Shown here one piece after another: positions 21,450 to 32,369 of a stretch of 64,000 bases of DNA. Numbering within the stretch: position 1 is the first letter of the stretch; every line of letters starts with the position of its first letter. The translations under genes and the position numbers were made by a program. The stretch covers positions 13,272,875 through 13,336,874 of the forward strand of contig CM046863.1 of assembly GCA_025617745.1 (NCBI GenBank), written 5' to 3'. Under the pieces are notes generated by a model. It was not told the DNA's origin, did not search any database, and saw only the letters and a list, made by a program, of their open reading frames with translations. Source of the stretch: Heliocidaris erythrogramma (taxonomy: Eukaryota > Echinodermata > Echinoidea > Camarodonta > Echinometridae).

Positions 21450-21614
21450 GTGAAAGAAATTGCGAGAATAACGGTGCGTAGCTCAGTCAAAGTTCCCCAG
21501 AGCTGTCCTCCCTTTTTGAAATTTTTGCAAAGGCTGAAAAAATGTCTCGGCCGGGAATCGAGCCCGGGTCGTTGGCTTATAACGCCAATGCCTTAACCAC
21601 TAGACCACGGAGAC
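21446..21614 (-). mobile_element. short SINE with intact tRNA-like head, (TA)n tail
   Basis: The tRNA-like head (21614-21544) is followed on the minus strand by CATTTTTTCAGCCTTTGC, then AGGGAGGACAGCTCTGGGGA, and an A/T-rich end running into (TA)n. The same body recurs at 30790-30915 with a truncated head. Two copies sharing head, body and TA tail make this a SINE family rather than a lone tRNA gene. Confidence 0.7.
21544..21614 (-). tRNA. tRNA-Ile(UAU)-like head of a SINE
   Basis: It folds as a cloverleaf: acceptor GTCTCCG/CCGAGAC (one mismatch), D-stem GTCT/AGGC, anticodon stem TTGGC/GCCAA with loop GTTATAA (U33 present, anticodon UAU), a 4-base variable region, and T-stem CCGGG/CCCGG. It could be a functional gene, but the attached repeat body argues for a SINE promoter. 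Confidence 0.5.
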
Positions 21615-21649
21615 GGGTCAGTGATTTCGGCGACACCAGATTCAATTAT

Positions 21650-22288
21650 ATAGAGCCCTGGAATAAATTATAAGACTAAGCTACAATTATAGGGGTGATG
21701 TATTATGCATACAAACGAATAAAAATGACATTTTCATTGTACCTCCTTGAATAAATGACACATCAAAGAAATTTTAACTTGCTATTGTGGTAATTTGTTT
21801 CCTTCTTACCTAAATAAACACCATCAGCCTTGGTCTATTAATATTTTCCATGGCTGTTGATGATAATTTTCCAGACTGGGAATATCGATAGTTTGCATTT
21901 TGGTATATCACCAGCCTGGTGTTCCCCTTTAATGTATTCAAACTCACAATGTTCGCTGCCCGGTTTTTCTATTCAGACCCATTTCGAATAATAGCGTAAT
22001 AGAATCATCTATATGAAATAAATTTAGCAGTTCAGTGTGCTGCGGGAATGTTAACAGAAATCTCATCAACAGCTATATGGATGAAATTAATAGACCTAGA
22101 CCGAACGGATTATGTTATATCTCTGGTAAGAAGGAAATGAAATACCACATTAGCAATCTAGAATTTCTGTGATATGTTATTCATTCAAAGAGGTTCAATG
22201 GAAATGTCAGTTTTGTTCGTTTGTATGCGTCATATATATATTACCCCTATAATTGGAGCTTGGTCTAATAATTTTTTCCACGGCTGTA
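21650..22288. mobile_element. foldback transposon with ~190-bp imperfect inverted arms
   Basis: The left arm (GAGCCCTGGAATAAATTA, then AAGCTACAATTATAGGGGTG, then GCATACAAACGAATAAAAATG) is mirrored at 22190-22280. There the right side reads, inverted, CAGCCGTGGAAAAAATTA, AAGCTCCAATTATAGGGGT and GCATACAAACGAACAAAACTG. A further partial copy of the terminus (TTGGTCTATTAATATTTTCC) lies inside at 21832. Confidence 0.7.
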
Positions 22289-22299
22289 CATAATATGTG

Positions 22300-22586
22300 T
22301 GCGTGTGTGGGTGTGTGTGTGTGGGTGTACGTGTGTGTTTAAAAAATTATTCATTGTTACAATTGCCCTATATACTTGAATTCGTCCCTTTGATTTTAAT
22401 CTATACCTTGTTCAGTTAGTTGTACTATGGTTTATTTATGAATGGCATGCTATGGAATTATATTTGTATTGTCTATTGCCATGTTAAATTATATTGTGCA
22501 ATCAATGCTTAAATTGTAATATTCATTTTGAAATTCTGAATCAAGGAATACAAATATTATGAAAAGAAAAAAAAAGTGTGTGAATT

Positions 22587-22619
<33 letters not shown>
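22300..22619. repeat. (TG)n microsatellites
   Basis: TG runs at 22295-22340 and 22590-22618, with AT-rich spacer and no gene. Confidence 0.85.
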
Positions 22620-22622
<3 letters not shown>

Positions 22623-22670
22623 AAGATCCGAGAAAACTTCTCTTTTATATATATATATATATATATAAAC

Positions 22671-22819
22671 GACTAATGGGTACATTAGGAGGACAGTTTT
22701 TGTTCTTTTTCTTTGTTCAACTGTCGACCTAATGTACCAACTGTCTACCTAATGTAGGGGTCAATATTATGACGGAATAAACTGCATTGTTAGGTGTCGA
22801 CTTAATGTACCCGTTAGTC
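22671..22819. mobile_element. foldback element inserted in a (TA)n array
   Basis: GACTAATGGGTACATTAGG at the left is mirrored by CTTAATGTACCCGTTAGTC at the right, with extra internal copies of CGACCTAATGTACC and CTACCTAATGTA. (TA)n runs flank both sides (22645-22668, 22826-22861). Confidence 0.7.
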
Positions 22820-22821
22820 AA

Positions 22822-22863
<42 letters not shown>

Positions 22864-23372
22864 TATTTCGCCATTAAAGTTCTGATGGCATATGGAGAGC
22901 ATTGTAGAAATTATTTGCTCAGTTTTGTTTGCCAAACGTATGAAGAGTTGATAACATACACGCGTATGTGAAGATCCGGCGGTTAACTCATGCGTATCGA
23001 TTTCGGATAGATCATGAGGTTTGTTCAATATCAGATCAAAGTATTCTTTCGGGGATGTATCTTTATTACAAAATGCATTATGAAATAGGGTTAAAATGCA
23101 GGTACAAGTACAGAACCCCTCAACATAGAAGTTGAATAGGCCTATTGTTGCAAGCTAGAGTGCTGAATTGAAAGATCAGTACAATGTTTACCACAATTGA
23201 ACACATGTTCGCAACAGAGTTCCAACATTTTCCCCTTTATTCAGAAAAACCTTGATATTTTGACAATTTTACAAGAAAAGGTTTATTCGTCTTCCTGTAT
23301 TGGATAATCACATGATAATGTGTAGTGCAATATTCAAGGCTCCCGAAAGATTAAAACATTTTATCTTATCAC

Positions 23373-23500
23373 AAAGATCTCTCTCTCTCTCTCTCCCTCC
23401 CTCCCTCGCTCCCTCTCATCCCCCCCCCCCCCTTTCTCTCTCTCTTCCCCTCTCTCATTTTCTCTCTCACTCTCATCATCTCTCTCCCTCTCTCTCTCTC
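23373..23500 (+). repeat. (CT)n tract with poly(C)
   Basis: CTCTCT and CCCTCC low-complexity DNA, including a C run at 23420-23432. Confidence 0.9.
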
Positions 23501-23972
23501 AATGACCCCAAATTTGTTTTGATGCAGTTGGGTCCTTCTTCCCCACATATATTCCATGTTGAACGGACCTTCAGCCGTGTCATGAATAGCTTGCCAAAAA
23601 TAACACATGATGGAAATATGTCAAATATAATTTGGCACAGAATACAGTGAATATTTTGGCATCTATTGAATTCATGAATGGCCTTAGGCGGTGTGTAAAA
23701 GTAACAATTAATTGAACCGTGCTTAAAACTGAACTGAAATGCATTTAAAAAAAAGTATGTACAGATGAGAATAAATTGAATGCATGGCATGCCAGTGTAA
23801 TGTAAAAGGAAAGATCACTGCAGAGGGCTATTAAAAAGGACATTTTCGAAAACTAAATGATACCATAATAATGCAGTAGAGGAAGTAATTAATATCTTGA
23901 GAACCATTGGAAACGACATGGAAATGAAGCCCACTGTCAGTTGGTAATTATAGTGAAGGAAGAACTCCTTAG

Positions 23973-24354
23973 TTAAAGATGAATTTGGTTTGTGGTCATG
24001 CGGTTACATTGTGAAAGAAACTGTCTCAAAGCAATTGGGAATTGTTTGTCATGTTTACATACTAATTGATATATATTGTGATGTTTTGGAATCATCAAAA
24101 TGATTAGAAATTGATGCAGTACATGTATGCACTGCATACGGAAATGGGTAGGGCCTATATGGGACTGCACACTCACACGCGGCATGAATGTTTGGCCCGA
24201 ACACTTCAGCTGCTAGTCCGCTTCGTATTTCAAATATGACGGCATTTAGGAGCAATCTCTTTCAGGGGACATTACTACTATGATGTTCTTCCAAACTGAC
24301 TGAGAAATCTCACAAATTATATGTTTCTTTTCCCAGAACTCAACCTCTCTTTAA
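23973..24354. mobile_element. TTAA-flanked MITE, Kolobok/T2-like (copy 3)
   Basis: TTAA at 23973-23976 and 24351-24354. Shares GTCTCAAAGCAATTGGGAA, GAATCATCAAAATGAT, TTTGGCCCGAACACTTCAGC and TCCCAGAACTCAACC with the copy at 6.7 kb. Confidence 0.75.
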
Positions 24355-25012
24355 ACCTGTATGGACCCAAACCTATAGCCCTACCTACCCCTAAACTTTG
24401 AGAAAAATAATCATAATGAATATAACATTATCCGATTTCAAAGTTTACCATGTACGTGGTTTCCGCCGGGACTGGTGATGGGCGATGACGTATCCCCCCC
24501 CCCCCCCCCTTCATTCCGGCACGCCTCTGTCTTGCATACCCCATAAAACCCAATGAAAAGAGAAGTGCTTAAGCAAAACCTGCGTCAAACCCTTTTCATC
24601 TAGATAAACATGATAAATGAATGCAAGAGGCTTATGTAATCCTGTATGTGTAAGTAAGTTCATCCGCTGGCGTGATGATTTGATGTATGTATATTCAGGT
24701 GGGCTATACGTCAGATACAGACTGTTTTTTTTGGTTTTTTTTTTTTGGCTTTATTATTTATTTATTTCATTTTTTATTTCTACCCACTTTTTTGTTCCCA
24801 CAACATATCAAAAACGGTTTTTGGATTTTTTTTTTCAAATGTACTCCAATTTGCTGCAATGGTAGATATGGTTATGGTATCAGCACCCTAATGTTCTCAA
24901 TACAGTCATTACATCATGACGTCATCTTAACATAAGGTGCGTGTGCGTACGTGTACGTTGGTGAATTCACGCACGTACAGAATTTGCATGAAAACTGTGA
25001 ATCTAGAAGTAG
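24355..25012. other. intergenic, poly(C) and T-rich stretches
   Basis: Poly(C) at 24496-24509 and T-rich DNA at 24722-24840. Hydrophobic frames here reflect the T runs. No gene supported. Confidence 0.4.
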
Positions 25013-25125
25013 ACAGCCAGAGCATTCTGACCGGAACGTGGAGTTATTCCAACTCACATGGTTGTACCGCAAACCTTTTTTCTGAATTACAACTTCACCA
25101 TGCAAACCCTCAAATCCTATAGAAG
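25013..25125 (+). mobile_element. dispersed repeat fragment shared with the 47-48 kb palindrome
   Basis: The block starting GCCAGAGCATTCTGACCGGA and running through CTCACATGGTTGTACCGC, CTTCACCATGCAAACC and TCAAATCCTAT is nearly identical to 48009-48120 and to the inverse of 47229-47305. It begins exactly where the CTGACGACG prefix of the other copies would end. Confidence 0.8.
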
Positions 25126-26835
25126 TAGACTACTTTGCCATAACCACATGTATTTAGAATTTCGACTTACCAATTACGTCATAACTGAAAACTTATCTGA
25201 AGAGAAGGGGCATAGAGGCCATGTAATCAATTCATGATTAAAATATTATATATCATTTTATATTACTAACACAAGAGTTTAGTTAATTCTTCTTGATTTT
25301 TAACAGGATTGGAGTGCTTCTAGCAATAGGCAACACAGATACACAGATACATGTAACAGTGTATGGTGTCGACTACATGTTGCTTATGCATATTTTATGT
25401 GTACTGTAATAATGTAATTTACGTGAATTTGCAAATAACAGGAATTTGAGAGTTCTAACGACGAAACCAACGTCATGTGTCATCATGGTCATAATTATTC
25501 TTTATACAGTTTGCTACAAGAGTTGATAGCAAAGTCAGCATACTTTGAATGACGTATGGTCATGATATTGAAGGTCAACAGATAAAATGGCAACATAATT
25601 TTTTTGATTAGTGGGAACAAGTAGAATACATCCATAGCATTATTATAATCATAAATATGCACAATTTGAGTGTGACTGTGAGACGTGTTTGCCTGTTCCA
25701 TTTTTTATGCTGAAAAAGTTTCTGTGCTGAGTGCTGACACAATAACCACATCTACCACTGCACCAAATTTGAATACATTTCACCGAAAAATACTTCTTAT
25801 CTGATTATTGTTCCTTAGCCCACCTCTATAGTTTACTTGTGCAACGCTATTTTTTCATATGAGGGACATAACAGATTCATGTGAATATCATCATGTTCTA
25901 TAATATAAATAATCCTTCTCCGAATGGTTATAGTGGCTACCGTCTGAACATAATCATTTGCTTACTTACTAACTTTCAGATGCTTTAGGGGAAGACGTCT
26001 GTTTATTCAACTACATGTACATATCTTCATAATATCCACTTGTTCAATCGCTTCCACTACCAACTACCAAGATGTCAAAATGTAAAAGTCGACATCATAT
26101 GATTTATTTTTCGACGACTTGACATTGTCATGAAATGGAACTTGATTTACGTGTTGAAATAATGATACAACGTACACCAAAGTGTCGGATTCAGGGGCAG
26201 CCCCACCCCTCCCTTTAAAACAAAATGGAATACATACAGAACAGCAATATTCCCTTAATTGTGTCACTGTTGGGAACTGAGCCACCTGCCCCCTTTCTTC
26301 AAAGCAAACTTCAATGCATTAAGTACACAACAACTACACAAATTTTTACCACCCATTCCCTTTAAAAAAAAATCACGAGCCGCCCCTGCTACCACCTGAC
26401 CCGCAAAAGTTTAATACATGTATTTCATTTAGTGATTGGTAGTGTAAGAGTACAAGGAGAACCACTTGTAATGGCTCCAAAAAGAAAAAAAAGGGGGGAC
26501 GATATCATTTGAATATAATAAAACATAAATCAACTCAGACATTATGATATTGTATATTAGAAATACAAATAATTACAGACATACTCTTAACAGTTTCCTT
26601 GTGCATTGTGGAAAAGTTCACATACACCGGACATGGTGGAATTACCAAGAAAAATGTGCACAATCTTGAACGCAGCAAAACTCGCATCCCTCTTCGAACC
26701 CCCTGCTCCCTTCCTCCTCTGGTTACGCTGAAAATGAGAGAGGGGTGAGCTAACTGTGCTGAAAGCTATATATATATATAGCATGCTATGGATGAATTAT
26801 GTTTCAGCTTTAGGTATAGACTTTTGCTGTATAAT
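25126..26835. other. intergenic, poly(C)-element debris only
   Basis: GTCGGATTCAGGGGCAGCC near 26185 and ACGAGCCGCCCCTGC near 26373 resemble edges of the GGGGCGGAT repeat. A short (TA)n lies at 26768-26780. No exon supported. Confidence 0.4.
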
Positions 26836-26874
26836 CAAGGAGTTATCACAGAGCTTTGTGTGATAACTCCTTGG
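26836..26874. repeat. near-perfect 15-bp-arm hairpin
   Basis: CAAGGAGTTATCACA (26836-26850) is inverted as TGTGATAACTCCTTG, around a 9-base loop. No poly(T) or promoter context identifies a function. Confidence 0.8.
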
Positions 26875-27385
26875 TATAATTGTATCGACCCGGCACGCAA
26901 ATACATGGGTAATTTTACCGATGCATGACTATAATTATATGTGACTGACTATGCATATCAACAAATACTTTGACTATAACAAAGACCCTGCTAAATATAA
27001 GAAATATACTATAGTCATGCAGCTGATTTGGTTTGACACAAGTGTAACGCGTGTCTGAAGGCATTAGAGATTGAACAACGACCGGCCCGCTGGGCGCTGC
27101 ACGACAATATGCATGATCTGAATCTACAATACCAGTTCCACTATATAAGATACAAACGTATATGGTTCAAAGAGTTTCAAAGGTGTATATAATTATTACA
27201 AGTGAAAGGAGAGTTCACCAAGCAATATGGGTGAACGCTACGTTGAACCCTGGAATGTTTATTTTTGCAGCCTAGGTTGCAATGCTCTGTACCGTCTGCG
27301 TCTCTTTTGTGTATAGTGGTTTGTTTGTTTTTTTAGGGGGCCTGGGTAATACTTTTTCTTTTCATATTCCGACACTCTTTTATTT
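26875..27385. other. intergenic, nothing recognised
   Basis: No coding or repeat signal I can support. Confidence 0.35.
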
Positions 27386-27512
27386 TTTTTCTCTCTCCCT
27401 ACCCATCTCTCCCTCCCTCTCTCTCTCTCTCTCTCTCTGTCTCTTTCTACCCCTCCCCTCTCTTTCTACACCCCCTCTCTCTCTCCATCTCTATCTCTCT
27501 CACTCTCTTCCG
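27386..27512 (+). repeat. (CT)n polypyrimidine tract
   Basis: CTCTCT repeats with CCCTCC interruptions. Confidence 0.9.
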
Positions 27513-27779
27513 CCTTGTTATTGTAGAGGGGCGCATTTTTCCCTCGTGCCATTCCGTTTCCTCGCAGTAACTACGCCAGAAATATTCTATTGAGGGTACA
27601 CAGTGGTACACTAGAGGGTTTAGCATGTTTTGGGGATCTGTTCCCGTTCGTTAGGGTCATGTTGAAAGACATATCTAGGAATTTGCATCATCTGCACTTG
27701 TGTTCTCCCACGGGTCATATGGTACGAGCGAACATGATCGAATATGATGCCCTGAGCAGTATTTATGCCAGCCTTAAAA

Positions 27780-28345
27780 ATTGGAAAAAATGCCCCCCCC
27801 CCCCTAGAAAAAATGATGATTTGAATGTTTTGATGCAGCTCATTGTTTATTGTCAAAATAATCTGTCTCAGTTTTGGATGATGTGTAAGCCAGGGGTCTG
27901 CTTTTAACCAGAATCCAGTCCTCACCATACACAAAGTCAATAACAAAAAAGTCTTTTGCGCCCCCCCCCCAACCCCCTCCCCCAACATAAAAAAAAAAGA
28001 AAATGTGGATGTGTTCAAGTAGCTCACATTTTGTTTGTTGTTGTTGATGGTGTGGGTTTTTTTTCAATATAGCTCACTGTTCATAGTCAAAATGGACTTT
28101 CTGAGATTTGCATGATTAACATGACTTCCATTCTACCCCCCCCCCCCCCCCCCAACAAAACAACAACAAACAAACAAACAAACAAACAAACATCAACACA
28201 ATAACAACAAAGATGGTAAAAATGAAGGGGGAGAAGAAGATGATTTTAATGTTTTGGTGTATCTCAATATAGCTCAATATTTATCGTCCAAATAGGTTGT
28301 CTCAGATTTGGATGATGTTAGTTGCAAAGGTCAAGTAGCTAAAAA
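27780..28345. repeat. three diverged tandem units, each carrying a poly(C) run
   Basis: Units begin with poly(C) at 27793, 27961 and 28137 and contain 'AGCTCA(T/C)TGTTTATTGTCAA', '(G)TCTCAG(A)TTTTGGATGATG' and, in units 1 and 3, 'GATGATTT.AATGTTTTG'. About 180-220 bp per unit, strongly diverged outside these blocks. Confidence 0.6.
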
Positions 28346-28444
28346 TCTGACTTTCAACCTCCGTTTTGGATTACAAAGTTGTTCTTTGCACTGCCATTAC
28401 AGGTTCGCTGACTTATATAGCTCTCCATTGGCGGTGACGGTTAA

Positions 28445-28665
28445 TTAAAGGGAAAGTCCACCCTGATAAAAATTAAGAGAAAAAGATCACTGAAAGTTTG
28501 GGCAAAATCCGATAATAAATAAAGATATGAATTGTTGAAGTTGTAATTAATCAAACAAAAATTGGCAACTCCGTGACGTATATCTTGTGAGCTCTTCTCT
28601 CAATTGCTCCTTAAACCAAAAAATCATAAATTTTCAAGTTGACATCAGGTGGACTTTCCCATTAA
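28445..28665. mobile_element. TTAA-flanked MITE, third T2/Kolobok-like family
   Basis: TTAAAGGGAAAGTCCACCC at the left and GGTGGACTTTCCCATTAA at the right form an 18-bp terminal inverted repeat. Both ends lie on TTAA. 221 bp, non-coding. Confidence 0.85.
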
Positions 28666-28931
28666 TAAGTGACGGGCACGGGGATGGAGGACATACCCCT
28701 CTCCTATCGATAGGCTTTGTGCTCGCGTACTTCATCAAACATGTCAGCCCAGTGCCCCCATTACACCGGCGCACATTACTACGCCACTGTGTCTCAAACC
28801 CAGGCAAGCGTATTCCTTCCTTTCCATGTCAACATTTTTTTTATAATTCGTCATATGCTTCTATATTTACTTCTTTTTCCCCTAGCTTTATTGTATCGTT
28901 TTCATGTTCCTGTTCATGTTGATGTTCCTGG

Positions 28932-29084
28932 AGGGCATTTCATGAAAGGACTTGTCGGATATATTATCCGACAAAAAAAAAAAAAAAAAAAATTTGCTGT
29001 CAGCCAATCAGATGCAAGGATTTCAGTAGCTTATAACAGTTGTCGGTTAAAATATCCGAAAACTTCCTTTCATGAAATGCTCCC
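28932..29084. mobile_element. hairpin MITE, TTTCATGAAAGGA type (copy 1)
   Basis: GGGCATTTCATGAAAGGAC and GGAAGTTTTCGG..TTTCATGAAATGCTCCC ends. Next to the left end is the palindrome GTCGGATATATTATCCGAC. The interior has CAGCCAATCAGATGCAAGG and ATTTCAGTAGCTTATAAC. CTG flanks both ends. An A-run expands the left arm. Confidence 0.82.
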
Positions 29085-29376
29085 CTGTTCTCAAGTACTA
29101 TTCTTGATCATCATGTATATGAAAATGTAATTTCTTTTAGTTTCGCATTCTATGTTTAAGCCAAATATCCATGTATAATGCACCAAGTTTTGTTATTTAT
29201 CATTGATATCAAAATATGTACAATTTTGTTATGAATGATTCGTGCAATATGTACTTGATTTGAGAGAAAATAACAAATATCTTTAAAAAAATGTTGTTGT
29301 TGCGGCTCATTCAATTTACTTCAGGCATTTCGTCCATCAAATTCTACCCTTCTCCTACCACTCGAAGTCTCATGGA

Positions 29377-29401
29377 CCCCCCCCCCCCCCCCCCCCCCCC
29401 C
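29377..29401. repeat. poly(C) run of 25
   Basis: Uninterrupted C. G runs of 11 and 14 follow at 29507-29517 and 29534-29547, within 150 bases. Confidence 0.9.
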
Positions 29402-29705
29402 GCCAGCTTTCCTTGTCTACGTAACTGTGTTGACATCAACATCAGGCAGGATTAAATTGGAAATGACTATGTTTGTTTGTTTGTGTGTGTGTGTGTGTGT
29501 TTGAGGGGGGGGGGGGGTCTCTCAATAGACTCGGGGGGGGGGGGGGTCATGCATGACTTGTATGTATATAATAAGGTTAGCGTGGTGTACACATATTGCT
29601 ATATAATTCTTCTTCTTTGTCTTCTACCTCTTCTTCTTGTTTCATCAACTACTTCTCCTCTTTCATCTTCTTCTTCTTTCATATCGGCCTTCACGCTTGC
29701 GGGGA

Positions 29706-29788
29706 GATGGGGGAGTGTTACGATACTGCTGGATACGCCAAGCTTTCGTCCTGGTTGTCCCGCCATACAGATCAACTGAGATCAATAG
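29706..29788 (+). CDS. candidate internal exon, product unknown
   Basis: A long pyrimidine tract (29607-29680) leads to an AG at 29704-29705. After it an open frame encodes MGECYDTAGYAKLSSWLSRH then TDQLRSI, ending at a GTAATC donor-like site (29789). The composition is less skewed than the surrounding repeats. The length (about 83 nt) and lack of a recognised domain keep this tentative. I do not name a function. Confidence 0.25.
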
Positions 29789-29862
29789 GTAATCGTGTGT
29801 CCTCGCATTGAGTCACAGACCACAATGACGTGTTCTGTTCAACCGGGTCAAGTTTGCAAGCA

Positions 29863-30182
29863 ATAAGCCAGTTCGGGGTTGCAATCTGAGCATGAGCAGA
29901 TAAAGGTCATCTGTACTAAAATTCTAAAACCCACTGACACTAATATTCGATATTTGCTCATGAATGTCATGTAATCATTATTCAATTATGCACTAATGGT
30001 GCATTCCATGATATCCAGGTGTAAGTATTCTTTTTAAAGGGGGAAACAAAAGCTATTCATGAGGCACCTCTATCACTCCCAGAGTTATTTTTCTGAAGTG
30101 CACATAAAGGGACCCTCCATGTCTAAAATATCTGTGGATATTTGGGGTCATTTGTACCATGCGCTAACCCCGAACTGGCTTA
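29863..30182. mobile_element. foldback MITE with 18-bp ends ATAAGCCAGTTCGGGGTT
   Basis: ATAAGCCAGTTCGGGGTT at 29863-29880 is perfectly inverted at 30165-30182 (AACCCCGAACTGGCTTAT). The 284-bp interior is non-coding and contains TTAAAGGGGGAAAC near 30037. Confidence 0.82.
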
Positions 30183-30185
30183 TAT

Positions 30186-30307
30186 CCCTGTAACACCTCA
30201 GTCACACTGACAAAACCGTCTTCATACCGATTCTTGTCCATCTGCTGTAATGTAAGATATCGTTCGTACGTTATCGGTATGGTGTCAGTCTGGATGGTGT
30301 GACAGGG
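30186..30307. mobile_element. small foldback element, CCCTGTCACACC ends
   Basis: CCCTGTAACACCTCAGTCAC at the left faces GGATGGTGTGACAGGG at the right. Further inside, TTCATACCGAT..CTTG pairs roughly with TTATCGGTATGG. It lies three bases after the preceding foldback element. Confidence 0.55.
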
Positions 30308-30789
30308 TTTGTTGATGCGTAATGGGGAGAGACAGAAGTACATTGTGTATAAAGGTACGTTCACCCGAGGTGTGTCCATGAGTGCAAAAAAGAATGGGAA
30401 TTGGACTAATGATTATAGAGAAAAGCTTGAGCCCCATGACCACCAAGAAGATTATAGATAGTGAATTACACTTTGAGAATCCAAGATTGTCAGAATAAAG
30501 AGGCCGGGGCGGGGCGGGGGTAGGGTGGGGGAGGGGTGTTGAAACATTACTACTGGGAAACGGTGGTATAGAAAGCGACTTATCCAAGGTGCGCTGCCTG
30601 AAACCCAGCATTGTAAGAATGGTGGGGGATGAAATCCTTGCCTTTCCTTCTTCCTTTCTTCTGAATCGGGCACTAGGTCGCTTTTGCCTGCTGTCTTTAT
30701 ATTTTTATCCCTTCCCCGATGATATATATATATATATTGTAAGGAAATACATATACAACAGATTTGGCAACTATCGTGGAAATAAATAC

Positions 30790-30915
30790 AATGTGAAAGG
30801 AAATGAGAGAATAAAGGTTGCGTAACTTAAAATCAAAGTTCCCCAGAGCTGTCCTCCCTTTTTGAAATTTTTGCAGAGGCTGAAAAAATGTCTCCGCCGG
30901 GAATCGAACCCGGGT
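30790..30915 (-). mobile_element. short SINE, second copy, head cut off
   Basis: Shares AATGTGAAAG..GAGAATAA, AAAGTTCCCCAGAGCTGTCC and GCTGAAAAAATGTCTC.GCCG with 21446-21560. The homology stops inside the T-arm at GAACCCGGGTA, where a palindromic element begins. The remnant keeps only the 3' 27 bases of the tRNA-like head. Confidence 0.75.
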
Positions 30916-31402
30916 ATACTTTTTGAAGGCAATTTATATATATATAATATATCCTTCAAAGAGTATACACTTATTTTACATCATTGTGCAAAGCATCTTC
31001 TACCAAAGTTATTAAGATCATTGAATTTGGTTAAGAAATTTTGATTCTATGCCCGTTTCTCAGTCATTTTCACATTTCTCATGTTTTTTGCGATAGATGA
31101 GAGTAGAATTGTGACAAGAATGCCTTCCATACGGCATGTACATATCAGACGCCTTTGTGTTTCTACTGTGTCTTTTGTCAACCCGCATCAATGGGCTTCC
31201 CCCGAATATCGTACATACCGTATGGAAGGCCATTCCCGCACAATTCTACTTTCATCGGCCGCAAAAAAAATGCAAAATTTGAAAATAAATGTATTTTAAC
31301 AGACGGGCATAGAATCAAAATTACTTAACCAATTTCATTTTCTTTGGTAGCAGATGTTTTACCCATGCAAACTGTAACAAAGTTATATACTATTCGAAGG
31401 TA
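30916..31402. mobile_element. long palindromic element interrupting the SINE head
   Basis: Arms of 100+ bp: 30946-31055 and the inverse of 31300-31402. They share CCTTC....AGTATA, CATCT.CTACCAAAG and TTTTGATTCTATGCCCGT. An inner pair, AGAATTGTG..GCCTTCCATACGG and its inverse CCGTATGGAAGGC...CACAATTCT, closes the hairpin. A small nested palindrome, TATACTTTTTGAAGG / CCTTCAAAGAGTATA, spans 30914-30969. Confidence 0.7.
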
Positions 31403-31444
31403 AAGTACTGAAAATCCGCAGTTCCGCTTGTAGTGGGACACCCG

Positions 31445-31560
31445 ATATATATATATATATATATATATGCAGCAATGTATTTACCCACATGAAAGTTGAC
31501 TTGAGGTCTGGCCACCTCAAGTCGGCACACCTCAAGTCGACAACGGAACTTTTACAAGCA
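31445..31560. repeat. (TA)n and CACCTCAAGTCG repeats
   Basis: TA run at 31446-31467, then the hairpin GACTTGAGGT..ACCTCAAGTC (31499-31524) and another CACCTCAAGTCG. No gene. Confidence 0.7.
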
Positions 31561-32350
31561 AAATTATAGTGCAGTAAATAGTATCGGATAAATGGGTCCA
31601 ACGCTTAATACTGGGTGCAATAAATGGGATTTGAATTAGCGTATACGTATTTGTACTCATTATACATAAGGTCATGCTAATGGTTAGGCTTGGAAAATTG
31701 GCACTTTAGCTAATGAGCCATTATTGTTTGGAACGACTAAATGAAATGTGGGTTTATCCTTGTTAGAATGAGCTGAGCAAAGGGTGCAGTTTTATTGCAC
31801 ACATTATGAACGTGTAATATTAATGTAGATATTTCATCTTACTAAAAACAAACCTCTTTCGATCCTTTCCCCGCCCTCAATATTTATTTCCTCCCCTTTA
31901 TCGCCCACCATCCCTCCCCTCCCCTCTCTTTGCTTAACATTTTCTCGTTGGACCTGTCTTTAATTTCTGAACACTCATCCATCCCCTCCATCCATCTCCA
32001 CTTCCTGCGAGGGACACAATTTCTTCCTCCAGACGAGTGCCCCCACGAATAAATGAAATGTGCCAAAACAGATGAATAATAAAAACAAATAAATGAAAGA
32101 ATGAATGAATAAACACAAAATTAAAAGATAAATAAAAATGAATAAATGATAATAAATCATAGTTAAATACATAAATGCATGAAATATGATAAGTAACACT
32201 GTCTTGCCTCACCAGATTATATTAAAGGATAATCTTACCGGGTTCACAACACCCGGCATCCCCCACCCCCCCCTCCTCCCACGTAGAAATGGGACACCCA
32301 CCCCCTCACCCCTATCTGTATCTGATGAAAATATACTGACTGCGCTTCTG
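31561..32350. other. intergenic, AATAAATGA-rich
   Basis: AATAAATGA/GAATAAA degenerate repeats at 32045-32180, otherwise nothing recognised. Confidence 0.4.
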
Positions 32351-32369
32351 TTCGGGGTTATCCTAGGAT

